From assembly GCA_036399835.1 (NCBI GenBank), contig DASWMI010000012.1:1-13412 (forward strand): a DNA stretch of 13,412 nucleotides. The letters are read 5' to 3'. The notes under the pieces are model-generated. The model saw only the letters and a list, made by a program, of their open reading frames with translations. It was not told the origin of the DNA and ran no database searches. This DNA is from DASYML01 sp036399835 (GTDB taxonomy: Bacteria > Acidobacteriota > Blastocatellia > Pyrinomonadales > Pyrinomonadaceae). Shown here piece by piece: positions 6,450 to 13,090 of this stretch (the stretch's first letter is position 1; every line of letters starts with the position of its first letter). The position numbers and the translations under genes were made by a program.

Positions 6450-7066
6450 GCGACCTCAAGCAAGTTGAAGAAGTCGCGCCCGCTGTGGTCGTCGTAATTC
6501 ATTCTCGGCTCGCCACCGTCCGCCTCAATCGCCCGGCAGAACGCAACAAGCTCTCTCTTAGCGTTCTCTCAGAACTGGACCAATCAATTTCCACACTTAT
6601 CAAGCGCGAAGACCTCAAGGCCATTGTTATCACAGGCACGGAAGATGTGTTCACTGCGGGGGCAGACATCGGGGAGCTGCGTGCCTTGACGACAGAAACC
6701 GCGCTTGAATTTGCTGTGCGCGGTCAGCGTCTGATGCAGCAGCTCGCGCATGCTCCGCAACTGACCGTTGCCGCTATCAACGGCTACTGCATGGGCGGCG
6801 GTCTGGACCTGGCGCTCGCCTGCGACCTGCGGGTGGCATCTAAGGATGCAGTCTTTGCTCATCCGGGCGCGCGTCTGGGCATCATCACAGGATGGGGAGG
6901 CACACAAAGATTGCCCAGGTTAATTGGTCCAGCACGCGCCTTAGAGATTTTCCTGACTGCTCGCCGCGTCAGGGCTGACGAAGCATTAGAGATGGGGTTG
7001 GTGAGCCGGATTGGTGATCCCGTGCTTGAATGTGCATCTGAAATAGTTGCGCAGAGAGCCTTATAG
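6446..7066 (+). CDS. short enoyl-CoA hydratase/isomerase-family (crotonase) protein
   Basis: A 206-residue crotonase-fold protein, overlapping the cobalamin subunit gene by 4 bases (ATGA), so it is the third gene of the mutase operon. The oxyanion-hole elements are present: FTAGADIGEL (69-78) and CMGGGLDLALACD (115-127). So is the HPGARLGIITGWGGTQRLPRLIG block (139-161). Both catalytic glutamates of classical enoyl-CoA hydratase are changed: Asp121 stands in the first position and Gly141 in the second. It is also about 50 residues short, ending in VAQRAL where family members carry a C-terminal helical lid that helps oligomerise. It may catalyse a different crotonase-family reaction, act as a partner, or be decaying. 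The longer upstream frame from 6305 overlaps a certain gene and is discarded. Confidence 0.88.
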   Translation: MSDLKQVEEVAPAVVVVIHSRLATVRLNRPAERNKLSLSVLSELDQSISTLIKREDLKAIVITGTEDVFTAGADIGELRALTTETALEFAVRGQRLMQQLAHAPQLTVAAINGYCMGGGLDLALACDLRVASKDAVFAHPGARLGIITGWGGTQRLPRLIGPARALEIFLTARRVRADEALEMGLVSRIGDPVLECASEIVAQRAL

Positions 7067-7096
7067 AGTCAGTTATCTCAAACATCTTGACCAGCT

Positions 7097-7137
7097 CTTT
7101 TTAGTTTTCGCGCTCAGTCCTTTTTAGTTTCTGCGCT
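7097..7137. repeat. 18-bp T-rich direct repeat between convergent genes
   Basis: CTTTTTAGTTTTCGCGCT (7097-7114) is repeated with 2 mismatches at 7120-7137, period 23, and a partial third unit (CTCTTTTATT) runs into the end of the convergent hydratase gene. The T-runs on the plus strand could help end the mutase operon transcript, though no clear hairpin precedes them. Confidence 0.6.
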
Positions 7138-7145
7138 AGGCTCTT

Positions 7146-7916
7146 TTATTCCTTCTTCAGAAAGCGCGCGATTCCCTTCTGGCAATCTTCTGTCATGCGC
7201 GCGATGGCGTTGAGGTCTGCGCCGGATTGTAGAGCGGCGTCAAAGGTCATCCCGTCCATGTGGTAGAGCAGGCGTTTCGAGAGGCTGACGGCGGAGCGGC
7301 TGACCTTTTCAAATCCCGCGACAAAGGTTTCCACTTCATTCTCGAAAACCGCATCGTCAAAGACGTGGTTGATGAGGCCGATGCGCTCGGCTTCGGTCGA
7401 GCTGATTTCCGTGCCGCGCGAGATTAGCTCGAAGGCGCGTTTCTCCGAGACGTTGCGGCGCAGGATAGCCATCACCATCGCAGGGATAAATCCGATCTTG
7501 ACTTCCGGGTAGCCGAAACGCGCCGAAGCAGAGGCCAGGACCATATCGCAACTGGTCGCCAGCCCGCAGCCTCCCGCCAGCGCGCGGCCACGCACGGCAG
7601 CCAAGACGGGCACGCGCACGCGGCGTATCTCTGTGAACAACTCCATCAACCCCTGCGCGTCTTCCAGATTTTCTATGATCGAGCCGGAAGCTATCTTCTG
7701 TAAGGCGGAGAGGTCTGCGCCCGAACAGAAATCAGTGCCCGCGCCCGTGATAACGACGACGCGCACGCTTTCTGTCTGGTCCGCCTCTTGAAGCGACTGC
7801 TTGAGTCCGTCGATTAAAGCATCGTTGAGCGCGTTCCGTTTTTCCGGGCGATTGAGCGTGATGACGGCGACGTGGCCTTCGACTGAATAGAGAATAGGTT
7901 TGCTTTCGTCAGCCAT
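7146..7916 (-). CDS. enoyl-CoA hydratase/isomerase-family protein
   Basis: A 256-residue, full-length crotonase-fold protein. Visible are the substrate-entry strand VAVITLNRPEKRNALN (16-31), the oxyanion loop FCSGADLSALQ (63-73), ALAGGCGLATSCDMV (112-126) and FGYPEVKIGFIPAMV (134-148). The second catalytic glutamate is kept (Glu138) but the first is Gly118. That pattern occurs in some methylglutaconyl-CoA-hydratase-like and other crotonase relatives, so the exact reaction is open. A role in branched-chain or isoprenoid acyl-CoA breakdown is inferred from the AtuA modules further upstream on the same strand. The start is the ATG at 7916, 16 bases after the epoxide hydrolase stop, with only a weak AGAGAG ribosome site, so it is probably the last gene of that operon. 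It converges on the mutase operon. Confidence 0.92.
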   Translation of the reverse strand: MADESKPILYSVEGHVAVITLNRPEKRNALNDALIDGLKQSLQEADQTESVRVVVITGAGTDFCSGADLSALQKIASGSIIENLEDAQGLMELFTEIRRVRVPVLAAVRGRALAGGCGLATSCDMVLASASARFGYPEVKIGFIPAMVMAILRRNVSEKRAFELISRGTEISSTEAERIGLINHVFDDAVFENEVETFVAGFEKVSRSAVSLSKRLLYHMDGMTFDAALQSGADLNAIARMTEDCQKGIARFLKKE

Positions 7917-7932
7917 GACTGGTCCGGTCTCT

Positions 7933-8856
7933 CTATTGATTCGCGCTCGCTTCCAAACCCTGGTCCAGAAAAGCTTTCAACGTGGTATTGACTTCCTGAG
8001 CGGCCTCGTTCTGGACCCAGTGGCCGCTCGTCTTGATGCGAACTTCGCTATACGGCGCGTCAACATACTGTTCCACGCCGCGCACCGTCTCGGGCAGGAT
8101 GGCGAAATCGCGCTCACCGAAAATAAAGAGCGTCGGCACGCGCACGCGCCCCTGGCCCGGCTCTGCCGTCGCGTCAGCTTTCTTAAACAAAAGCGCCGGG
8201 ACGTTGGCGCGGTAATAATTGATCGCGCAGGTCAGGGCATAAGGATGGCGGAAAGCCTCCTTGTAAACGGCGATGTCCGTGTCCGTAAAAGTTCCGCGCC
8301 GCGCGACAGACTCTTTGAAGGTACGTTCGAGCAGGGCGAAATCTCCCGCGCCGATGAGCCATTCGGGGATGAGCGGAAGTTGAAAGAAGAGCATGTACCA
8401 ACTTCTGAGCGCCTGCTTGAAAGTCATGTTCGCGCGCCAGGCCGCGGGCGGAGGAACTTGAAGCGCGGCCAGCTTCCAGACATATTCGGGATGTTTCAAG
8501 GCGACGGCCCATGCCACGCCCGCGCCCCAGTCGTGCCCGACGATGGCCGCCTCGCGCTGGCCGAAATGCCTGATTAACCCCGTCACATCGTCAACCAGTT
8601 TTTCTATCTTGTAGTCTTCAACACGCGGCGGCTTGTCGCTCAGGTTATAGCCGCGCATGTCCGGCGCAACGACCCTATAACTCTCGCCGAGAGCCATCAA
8701 CTGATGCCGCCAGGAGTACCAGCATTCAGGAAACCCGTGCAGCAAGAGGACCAGTCTTCCACCGCTGCCACGCTCAGCGTAATGCAGCCGCACCCCTCCG
8801 ACCTGCGCATAGCCGTGACGAATGGAAGCATCAATCTGTGATAAAGCGTCTTTCAT
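7933..8856 (-). CDS. alpha/beta hydrolase, epoxide hydrolase type
   Basis: A 307-residue soluble hydrolase expected to open epoxides to diols. Motifs in order: HGFPECWYSW with the oxyanion loop (40-49), GHDWGA with nucleophile Asp109 (107-112), cap-domain tyrosines Tyr154 (RSWYML) and Tyr214/215 (INYYRANV), charge-relay Asp250 (FGERD) and catalytic His279 (SGHWVQNEA). The GHDWG form and two cap tyrosines favour epoxide hydrolase over haloacetate dehalogenase, which usually has GHDRG. The length is normal and there is no signal peptide. No Shine-Dalgarno sequence precedes the ATG at 8856; the sense leader (TCACTTCCTTTTCT) is pyrimidine-rich and lies just after the palindrome at 8879-8935. It is followed 16 bases later by the hydratase gene. 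The natural substrate is unknown. Confidence 0.92.
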   Translation of the reverse strand: MKDALSQIDASIRHGYAQVGGVRLHYAERGSGGRLVLLLHGFPECWYSWRHQLMALGESYRVVAPDMRGYNLSDKPPRVEDYKIEKLVDDVTGLIRHFGQREAAIVGHDWGAGVAWAVALKHPEYVWKLAALQVPPPAAWRANMTFKQALRSWYMLFFQLPLIPEWLIGAGDFALLERTFKESVARRGTFTDTDIAVYKEAFRHPYALTCAINYYRANVPALLFKKADATAEPGQGRVRVPTLFIFGERDFAILPETVRGVEQYVDAPYSEVRIKTSGHWVQNEAAQEVNTTLKAFLDQGLEASANQ

Positions 8857-8878
8857 AGAAAAGGAAGTGATGACTGAC

Positions 8879-8935
8879 GAGTGATGAATGATGATTGAAA
8901 AGCAAGCATAGCTCTTCTCTTATCATTCATCACTC
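8879..8935. repeat. 57-bp intergenic palindrome overlapping a stop codon
   Basis: GAGTGATGAATGAT (8879-8892) and ATCATTCATCACTC (8922-8935) are perfect 14-base inverted arms around a 29-base centre. Read on the minus strand, the first arm encodes the last codons and stop (TGA, 8925-8923) of the small AtuA-module gene. The element ends 22 bases before the epoxide hydrolase ATG. Its length equals that of the element at 5972-6028, although the sequences are unrelated. Confidence 0.85.
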
Positions 8936-9276
8936 AAGTTTAGCTCCCGTGCTTCTTCATGCGGAATCTCTATGAACATGCGCAGGAGGGCTGTCGAAAA
9001 GGTTTTGCCCTGCGCGTCCGTCATCAAAGAGAGCGTCCCGCCGCCGCCGAGGCTCTCATGCAGAAGAAAGTTAAGAGCGTGTAGATTTGGTAATTCAAAA
9101 CGCTCGACCTCGCCGTGACAGATACCCTTGAAATGCTCTTTCACGCGCCCCGCCGTCACTTCCCTGACGAGCAGCGGATAATACTCGTCCCTCAAGGCGA
9201 TCAGCCCGACGTTGGCCGTGTCGCCCTTATCACCCGAGCGCGCGTGCGCGAGTCTGGTCAGTTGAATACGCATCAT
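8923..9276 (-). CDS. stand-alone AtuA C-terminal (ferredoxin-like) domain protein
   Basis: A 117-residue protein matching the small domain that follows the AtuA (DUF1446) domain in acyclic-terpene-utilisation proteins. The signature LAHARSGDKGDTANVGLIA (8-26) is followed by VKEHFKG, GEVERFELPNLHALNFLLHESLGGGG and a D-x-QGK segment. In AtuA of Pseudomonas this domain is the C-terminal part of one protein; here the large domain is a separate gene at 11485-12852. The two products probably form a complex. The biochemical activity of AtuA proteins is not settled; the link is to citronellol/geranyl-type and branched acyl-CoA catabolism. The first of two tandem ATG codons (9276) is used; no strong ribosome site is seen. 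The last codons lie within the palindrome at 8879-8935. Confidence 0.85.
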   Translation of the reverse strand: MMRIQLTRLAHARSGDKGDTANVGLIALRDEYYPLLVREVTAGRVKEHFKGICHGEVERFELPNLHALNFLLHESLGGGGTLSLMTDAQGKTFSTALLRMFIEIPHEEARELNLSDE

Positions 9277-9322
9277 TGCCTGTTCAGTTCCGGTCCAGAT
9301 TTTCTAAAAACCATTGCTCCAT

Positions 9323-9328
9323 ATTATA
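9323..9328 (-). promoter_or_regulatory. possible -10 box for the AtuA-C/epoxide hydrolase/hydratase operon
   Basis: On the minus strand a perfect TATAAT lies about 47 bases upstream of the ATG at 9276. The nearest -35-like hexamer is TTGCAG with a long 19-base spacer, so the promoter call is tentative. The rest of the 9277-9542 gap shows no gene. The plus-strand side has TTGACT at 9488 but no good -10 box. Confidence 0.35.
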
Positions 9329-9542
9329 GACTGTGCTATTTTCCGCCCTGCAAATCAGAGCCTTTCTCACGATCAAGGGCAGCCTGGCTATCGCGAGTTC
9401 TTCATCGCTTAGCTATCCTATCATACCTGCTGTCTCAGCCGAGATGAGGTGTATAAACCTCGCCGCAACCTCCCCTCGGACATTGCATTGACTGATTAAC
9501 TGCGATGTAAATGTTAACTACTCACCACCTCAGGAGGCTCGC

Positions 9543-10790
9543 ATGAAAAATCAATCAACTCACATCTCAGCACCCTTTACCTTGAGAGTCGCGCGCGCGA
9601 TAAGCATCATGCTGGCGCTCTCGATAATGACGCCGTTGAGCTATCTGGACCAACGCGTTTACGGCTATGCTTCGGACGTAGATAGATTTCAGCATAGCAC
9701 CTTCCATCGCGATTTGACCCGTGTCCTCGCACACGGCGTCGGCATCACGGATGCGGACAAATTGGCCGTTATTACAGAGGCGGTTGATAGCGGGGGCTAT
9801 ACGCATTACGGCTTCGGCATGTGCCTCACTTACACGAAGCGTATTGACCCCGTCAACACCCAAATGGAGAGCGCCTTTTACTATCACTGGGCGCGTCGTT
9901 CGGGTCTCTCCGGGTTCGGGTATCCGTCTTTAACCGCAGACCTGTTTCCCGCAGGCTCGTATGCGAACACGTCCGTTGCCTGGAATGAAAATACCTGCCT
10001 GCACTTCAACTCCACCAACGCCAACGGAAAGAAAAGCGATTTCCTCTGCACCAGCGGGGCATACGATGTTCCCTGTAAAAGCAGAGGCGAGGCGGATACT
10101 TTGCGCATGTGGGCCATTGAGCATAATCAGAGCGCCATGACAGCCGAGGGTGGCCCTAAGCTTGTGCCGCAGTATGCGGAGCTGCGGACCAGAAGCTGTC
10201 CGCAGCCGAGTGACACGGAGGCAGGTTACAAAACGGTGGATGTCAGCAAGACGGACGGCCTGGACAGGCTGGTGGCGCTCGGAATCTTTATACATGCGCT
10301 CGGAGATTCCTATTCGCATGAATACTGTATGGGTGAATCATGCACGATGGGTGTTTGTATACGGACTCATCCGGCCCCCACCTGTAAAAACATTCCAGAG
10401 TCAGGCTCTTGCGGCGGCCCCTGGCATTTTAAAAAGGAGTTCGGCACTGGACCAGCCAGCAAGGTGACGGAACAGGCAGGCAGAGCTATCTGGAAAGCAC
10501 TCAAGGAATATTGCGACGCCGGTGGCAAATGCGGGAAGCGTGTCTGGAACGACGAAAATGCGGAAGCGTTCATACATCATTTCGTCATAGACACCTGTTC
10601 GGGCGATGAACGTGTCGCATACGCTAACTATGTTTTGAAGAACATGATGGGTTACGAGAGCTATAACTTCCAATCCTGCTCTAGCGAGGAGAGGAGAAAG
10701 TCCGGCTCGCGCAGGCGACGCGGCAGGGCCAGCTCAAACCAGGCCCACGCGCGTCAGGCTCGCACGCGCCGCCCGCTCAAATCTCTCTGA
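9543..10790 (+). CDS. secreted Cys-rich protein, possible zinc phospholipase C/P1-nuclease-like fold
   Basis: A 415-residue exported protein. Residues 1-42 form a signal region (basic start, hydrophobic core about 17-34, likely cut near VYGYA). The mature part has 14 cysteines, an even number consistent with disulfides outside the cytoplasm. The strongest functional hint is HALGDSYSHEYC (251-262), a His-x3-Asp-x3-His pattern in a helix as in zinc-dependent phospholipase C/P1-nuclease-like proteins. Other possible ligands are His51, His55, His64, His295, His345 and His346. I could not match the rest, so the fold is a suggestion. The tail from about residue 384 is basic and Arg-rich (SRRRRGRASS, ARTRRP) with no membrane anchor. 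A strong AGGAGG stands 5 bases before the ATG. It lies alone on the plus strand between the two halves of an AtuA system. Confidence 0.85.
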   Translation: MKNQSTHISAPFTLRVARAISIMLALSIMTPLSYLDQRVYGYASDVDRFQHSTFHRDLTRVLAHGVGITDADKLAVITEAVDSGGYTHYGFGMCLTYTKRIDPVNTQMESAFYYHWARRSGLSGFGYPSLTADLFPAGSYANTSVAWNENTCLHFNSTNANGKKSDFLCTSGAYDVPCKSRGEADTLRMWAIEHNQSAMTAEGGPKLVPQYAELRTRSCPQPSDTEAGYKTVDVSKTDGLDRLVALGIFIHALGDSYSHEYCMGESCTMGVCIRTHPAPTCKNIPESGSCGGPWHFKKEFGTGPASKVTEQAGRAIWKALKEYCDAGGKCGKRVWNDENAEAFIHHFVIDTCSGDERVAYANYVLKNMMGYESYNFQSCSSEERRKSGSRRRRGRASSNQAHARQARTRRPLKSL

Positions 10791-10876
10791 AGCTCTTATC
10801 AGTTCTGAGAGAGAGGGAGGCTCAAAGGCAAAGCTTTCGAGTTGCCGTTTAAAGACGGTGGACCATTAATTTTTAT

Positions 10877-11488
10877 TTAACCGGCACGGATTTGTTGCCG
10901 TAGCCAGAACCAGTAAAAGCCCGTGACGACGAGTGAATGTGTAATCGTGCCGCTGGCAATCAGCATTGGCACATCCGCGAGCGGCACGAGGCGGACGGCT
11001 GTGTGCTCTGTGCCCTCGAAGACGGGCGCGCTGCGAAATTGCACATCTTGTGCGAGGAAGGTGTGTATCCAGTTGTTTTGGATCGCCGGATTGGGCCGCG
11101 TCTTCCCTAGAAAGAGCGCGTTTGTCGCGGCAAATCCTGTCTCTTCCAGAAGCTCGCGCAGCGCTGCATCAATCGGCGCTTCACCTTCGTCAACCATCCC
11201 GCCCGGAATCTCCAGCGTGACTTCGGATGAGCCGTGACGATATTGCTCGATCATGACAACTTCGTTATCGGGCGTCAGCGGCAGGATATTGATCCAGTCG
11301 GGCGCTTCGATGATGAAAAAATCGTGCTCGCCTCCGTCGCGCGGGTTGATGCTCCGGTCGTGCCTCACCTGAAAGACGCGGCAATCAGCCAGTCGCTCCG
11401 AGTAGGCAAGCTTCCAGCCGGGCGTCTCTGCACCGAGGCGCTCGCGCTCAAAGCTTTTTGCGCCAGGCTCTGTGGTCCAATCACTCAA
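10877..11488 (-). CDS. Nudix hydrolase, ADP-ribose pyrophosphatase-like
   Basis: A 203-residue Nudix enzyme. The full Nudix box G-x5-E-x7-R-E-x2-E-E-x-G runs from Gly97 to Gly118, with Glu103, Arg111, Glu112, Glu115 and Glu116 in place for divalent-metal binding. The N-terminal beta-rich region (DFFIIEAPDWINILPLTPDNEVVMIEQYRHG) resembles ADP-ribose or sugar-nucleotide pyrophosphatases, which cleave nucleoside diphosphate-X substrates. The exact substrate is not readable. The start is a TTG at 11488, supported by GGAGGTGG (11503-11496) seven bases upstream and by a 4-base overlap (TTGA) with the stop of the AtuA gene. Translational coupling is likely. The link between a Nudix enzyme and the AtuA pathway is by position only. 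Confidence 0.92.
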   Translation of the reverse strand: MSDWTTEPGAKSFERERLGAETPGWKLAYSERLADCRVFQVRHDRSINPRDGGEHDFFIIEAPDWINILPLTPDNEVVMIEQYRHGSSEVTLEIPGGMVDEGEAPIDAALRELLEETGFAATNALFLGKTRPNPAIQNNWIHTFLAQDVQFRSAPVFEGTEHTAVRLVPLADVPMLIASGTITHSLVVTGFYWFWLRQQIRAG

Positions 11489-12852
11489 GCGTCGGCCACC
11501 TCCACGCGCGGCGTAATCTCCGTCTTGGGAATCAGCGCGGGCCAGTAAGCGACGATCTCTTCAACCTTCGGGCGGCCTCCGGCAAATCCTGTGACCGAAG
11601 GTGGACCAGTGAGAATAAGAGGCGCGATCTCTTTGGTAAAACGCTCGACCATCTTCCTATCGCCGCCGCGCACGCCGACGCGCAGTTGGACTTCGGCCAA
11701 ACCCGCAGGAGGCTCGCCCGCGAGCGGTCCATGCGTCGCGTTCGCGCCGACATATTCCGTCAGGATGTGGTCGAAGTTGAGGCCCAGGCGTTCGAGGCGT
11801 GCGCGCAGGATTTTGTCTGCGGCCTGCGCCTTCTCAAAAGCATCGGGCCAGGAATAAACGAGCGTCCCGACGGCCTTGTAGCCAGCCGAATAGCTGATCG
11901 AGACTTTGAGAAACTCCGTCGCAGGTCTGCCACGGATGCCAAAGACGCGCACGCGGTCTGGTCCAGCCGCTTCGAGTTGAATGGTCGTAAAGTCCGCGAC
12001 GCAATCGGGCGTGATGTATTCGTGCGGGTCGCCCATCTCGTAAAGCAGTTGCTCTTTAATGCCGGGGACGTTGACGCGCCCGCCGGTCTCTTCGTGCTTG
12101 GTGACGATAAACGTGCCGTCCGGCGCGGCCTCTACGATGGGAAAGCCGACATCGGCCAGGTTCGGGATGCTGCGCCATTCATACTGACAGTTGCCGCCGG
12201 AACTTTGCGCGCCGCACTCTATAATGTGCCCGGCGATAGTTCCGGCGGAGAGCCTGTCCCAATCGTCTGCGCGCCAGCCGAACTCTTGAATCAAGGGAGC
12301 GAGCGTGAGTCCGGTATCTGTGGCGCGGCCAGTGATGACGATCTGCGCGCCCTGCGCGAGAGCCTGGACCATCGGCCAGGCTCCGAGATAAGCATTCGCG
12401 CTCTGTATACGTTCGCGCACCGTGGAGAGCGGCTCGCCCGTGTCCATGTTGCGCAACTCTATGCCGCGCGCGAGCAGTTCGTCTATGCGGTCCATGATGT
12501 CGTCGCCCGTGACGATGCCGATGCGAAACTTCCCTGAAAGGCCAAGCTCGCGCGCCGTTTCGCGCACAGCCTCCGCGCAGCCGCGCACGTTAACGCCGCC
12601 CGCGTTGGCCGTGACGCGAATATTTCTCTCGACGCAGGCGGGAAGAATCTGCCGCATGAGCGGCACGAAATCGCGCGCGTAACCGGCTGAAGGATCGCGT
12701 GCGCGCTGCTTCTGCATGATGGACATGGTGACTTCGGCCAGGTAATCCAGCATCAGGTAGTCTATTGGTCCACCCTCGACCTGGCGCACGGGCGCGTCCA
12801 GCATGTCTCCCCAGAACCCTTGCCCGCTGGCGATGCGAATTTTCTCTCTCAT
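11485..12852 (-). CDS. AtuA-domain (DUF1446) protein, large module
   Basis: A 455-residue acyclic-terpene-utilisation AtuA-like protein. Recognisable blocks are IRIASGQGFWGD (5-16), the GGPIDYLMLDYLAEVTMSIM stretch (27-46), VTANAGGVNV (80-89), VITGRATDTGLTLAPLIQEFGW (172-193), AGHIIECGAQSSGGN (207-221) and FTTIQLEAAGPDRVRVFGIRG. It ends at about the point where longer AtuA proteins continue into the ferredoxin-like domain; that domain is encoded separately at 8923-9276. The family is tied to citronellol/geraniol and related acyl-CoA breakdown, but its reaction is not established. The ATG at 12852 has no Shine-Dalgarno sequence; its leader (sense CGGACCGTAATTTTA) follows the palindrome at 12868-12939 by 15 bases. 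The stop overlaps the Nudix start. Confidence 0.93.
   Translation of the reverse strand: MREKIRIASGQGFWGDMLDAPVRQVEGGPIDYLMLDYLAEVTMSIMQKQRARDPSAGYARDFVPLMRQILPACVERNIRVTANAGGVNVRGCAEAVRETARELGLSGKFRIGIVTGDDIMDRIDELLARGIELRNMDTGEPLSTVRERIQSANAYLGAWPMVQALAQGAQIVITGRATDTGLTLAPLIQEFGWRADDWDRLSAGTIAGHIIECGAQSSGGNCQYEWRSIPNLADVGFPIVEAAPDGTFIVTKHEETGGRVNVPGIKEQLLYEMGDPHEYITPDCVADFTTIQLEAAGPDRVRVFGIRGRPATEFLKVSISYSAGYKAVGTLVYSWPDAFEKAQAADKILRARLERLGLNFDHILTEYVGANATHGPLAGEPPAGLAEVQLRVGVRGGDRKMVERFTKEIAPLILTGPPSVTGFAGGRPKVEEIVAYWPALIPKTEITPRVEVADA
11496..11503 (-). promoter_or_regulatory. Shine-Dalgarno fixing the TTG start of the Nudix gene
   Basis: GGAGGTGG on the minus strand, inside the last codons of the AtuA gene and 7 bases before the TTG at 11488. 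It decides this start and shows that strong ribosome sites are used in this operon, in contrast to the AtuA gene itself. Confidence 0.7.
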
Positions 12853-12867
12853 TAAAATTACGGTCCG

Positions 12868-12939
12868 GAGTCAGAGAGTCTGAAGTCAAGAGTCAAAGGC
12901 TTTTATTTCTTTGACCGCGGACTCCAGACTCTCTGACTC
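12868..12939. repeat. 72-bp nested palindrome upstream of the AtuA gene
   Basis: The outer arms GAGTCAGAGAGTCTG (12868-12882) and CAGACTCTCTGACTC (12925-12939) are a perfect 15-base inverted repeat. Inner arms GTCAAAG (12892-12898) and CTTTGAC (12909-12915) are also perfect, around a 10-base loop. It is built of short related words (AGTC, GAGTC, CAGACTC) and more such words continue to 12946. It stands 15 bases before the AtuA ATG, as the other two palindromes stand before their genes. Confidence 0.85.
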
Positions 12940-12955
12940 TCAGACTTAATGTGCA

Positions 12956-12994
12956 GCGCGGGCGACGCATCCCCAAGGGGCGTGCCGCCCGCGC
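12956..12994. terminator. very GC-rich hairpin downstream of the Arg-Gly repeat gene
   Basis: GCGCGGGCG (12956-12964) pairs with CGCCCGCGC (12986-12994); ACG/CGT and CCCC-AA-GGGG pair inside it with a 3-base bulge. It lies about 100 bases past the minus-strand stop at 13091. No T-tract follows on the minus strand, so it may be a Rho-assisted stop or an RNA-stabilising stem. Confidence 0.45.
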
Positions 12995-13090
12995 TTTGAA
13001 TAGCCGCAGAGAGTGTTCGTGTGCGTTGCTGCTCAAGCAGGGGAAGCGCGGTGTGTAGCCTCTCCGCTTGCGCCCTGCGCTCTGCGAGAC

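Larger units (their letters stand above)
594..12772. repeat. dispersed over-represented word TGGWCCA (16 copies)
   Basis: Copies of TGGACCA/TGGTCCA start at 594, 1470, 1494, 2766, 4542, 6576, 6925, 7961, 9646, 10448, 10859, 11473, 11602, 11959, 12365 and 12766. Ten extend to the octamer CTGGACCA: plus strand at 2765, 4541, 6575, 9645, 10447 and 12364; minus strand at 1470, 6925, 7961 and 11959. About two heptamers would be expected by chance at this base composition (my own rough estimate). They fall in several reading frames, so codon choice does not explain them. Confidence 0.75.

Noticed and set aside
7900..8577. 225-codon plus-strand open frame
   Set aside because: Antisense to the epoxide hydrolase, which carries every catalytic motif.
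11458..12537. 359-codon plus-strand open frame
   Set aside because: Antisense shadow of the AtuA gene; Arg/Asp-rich translation without motifs.
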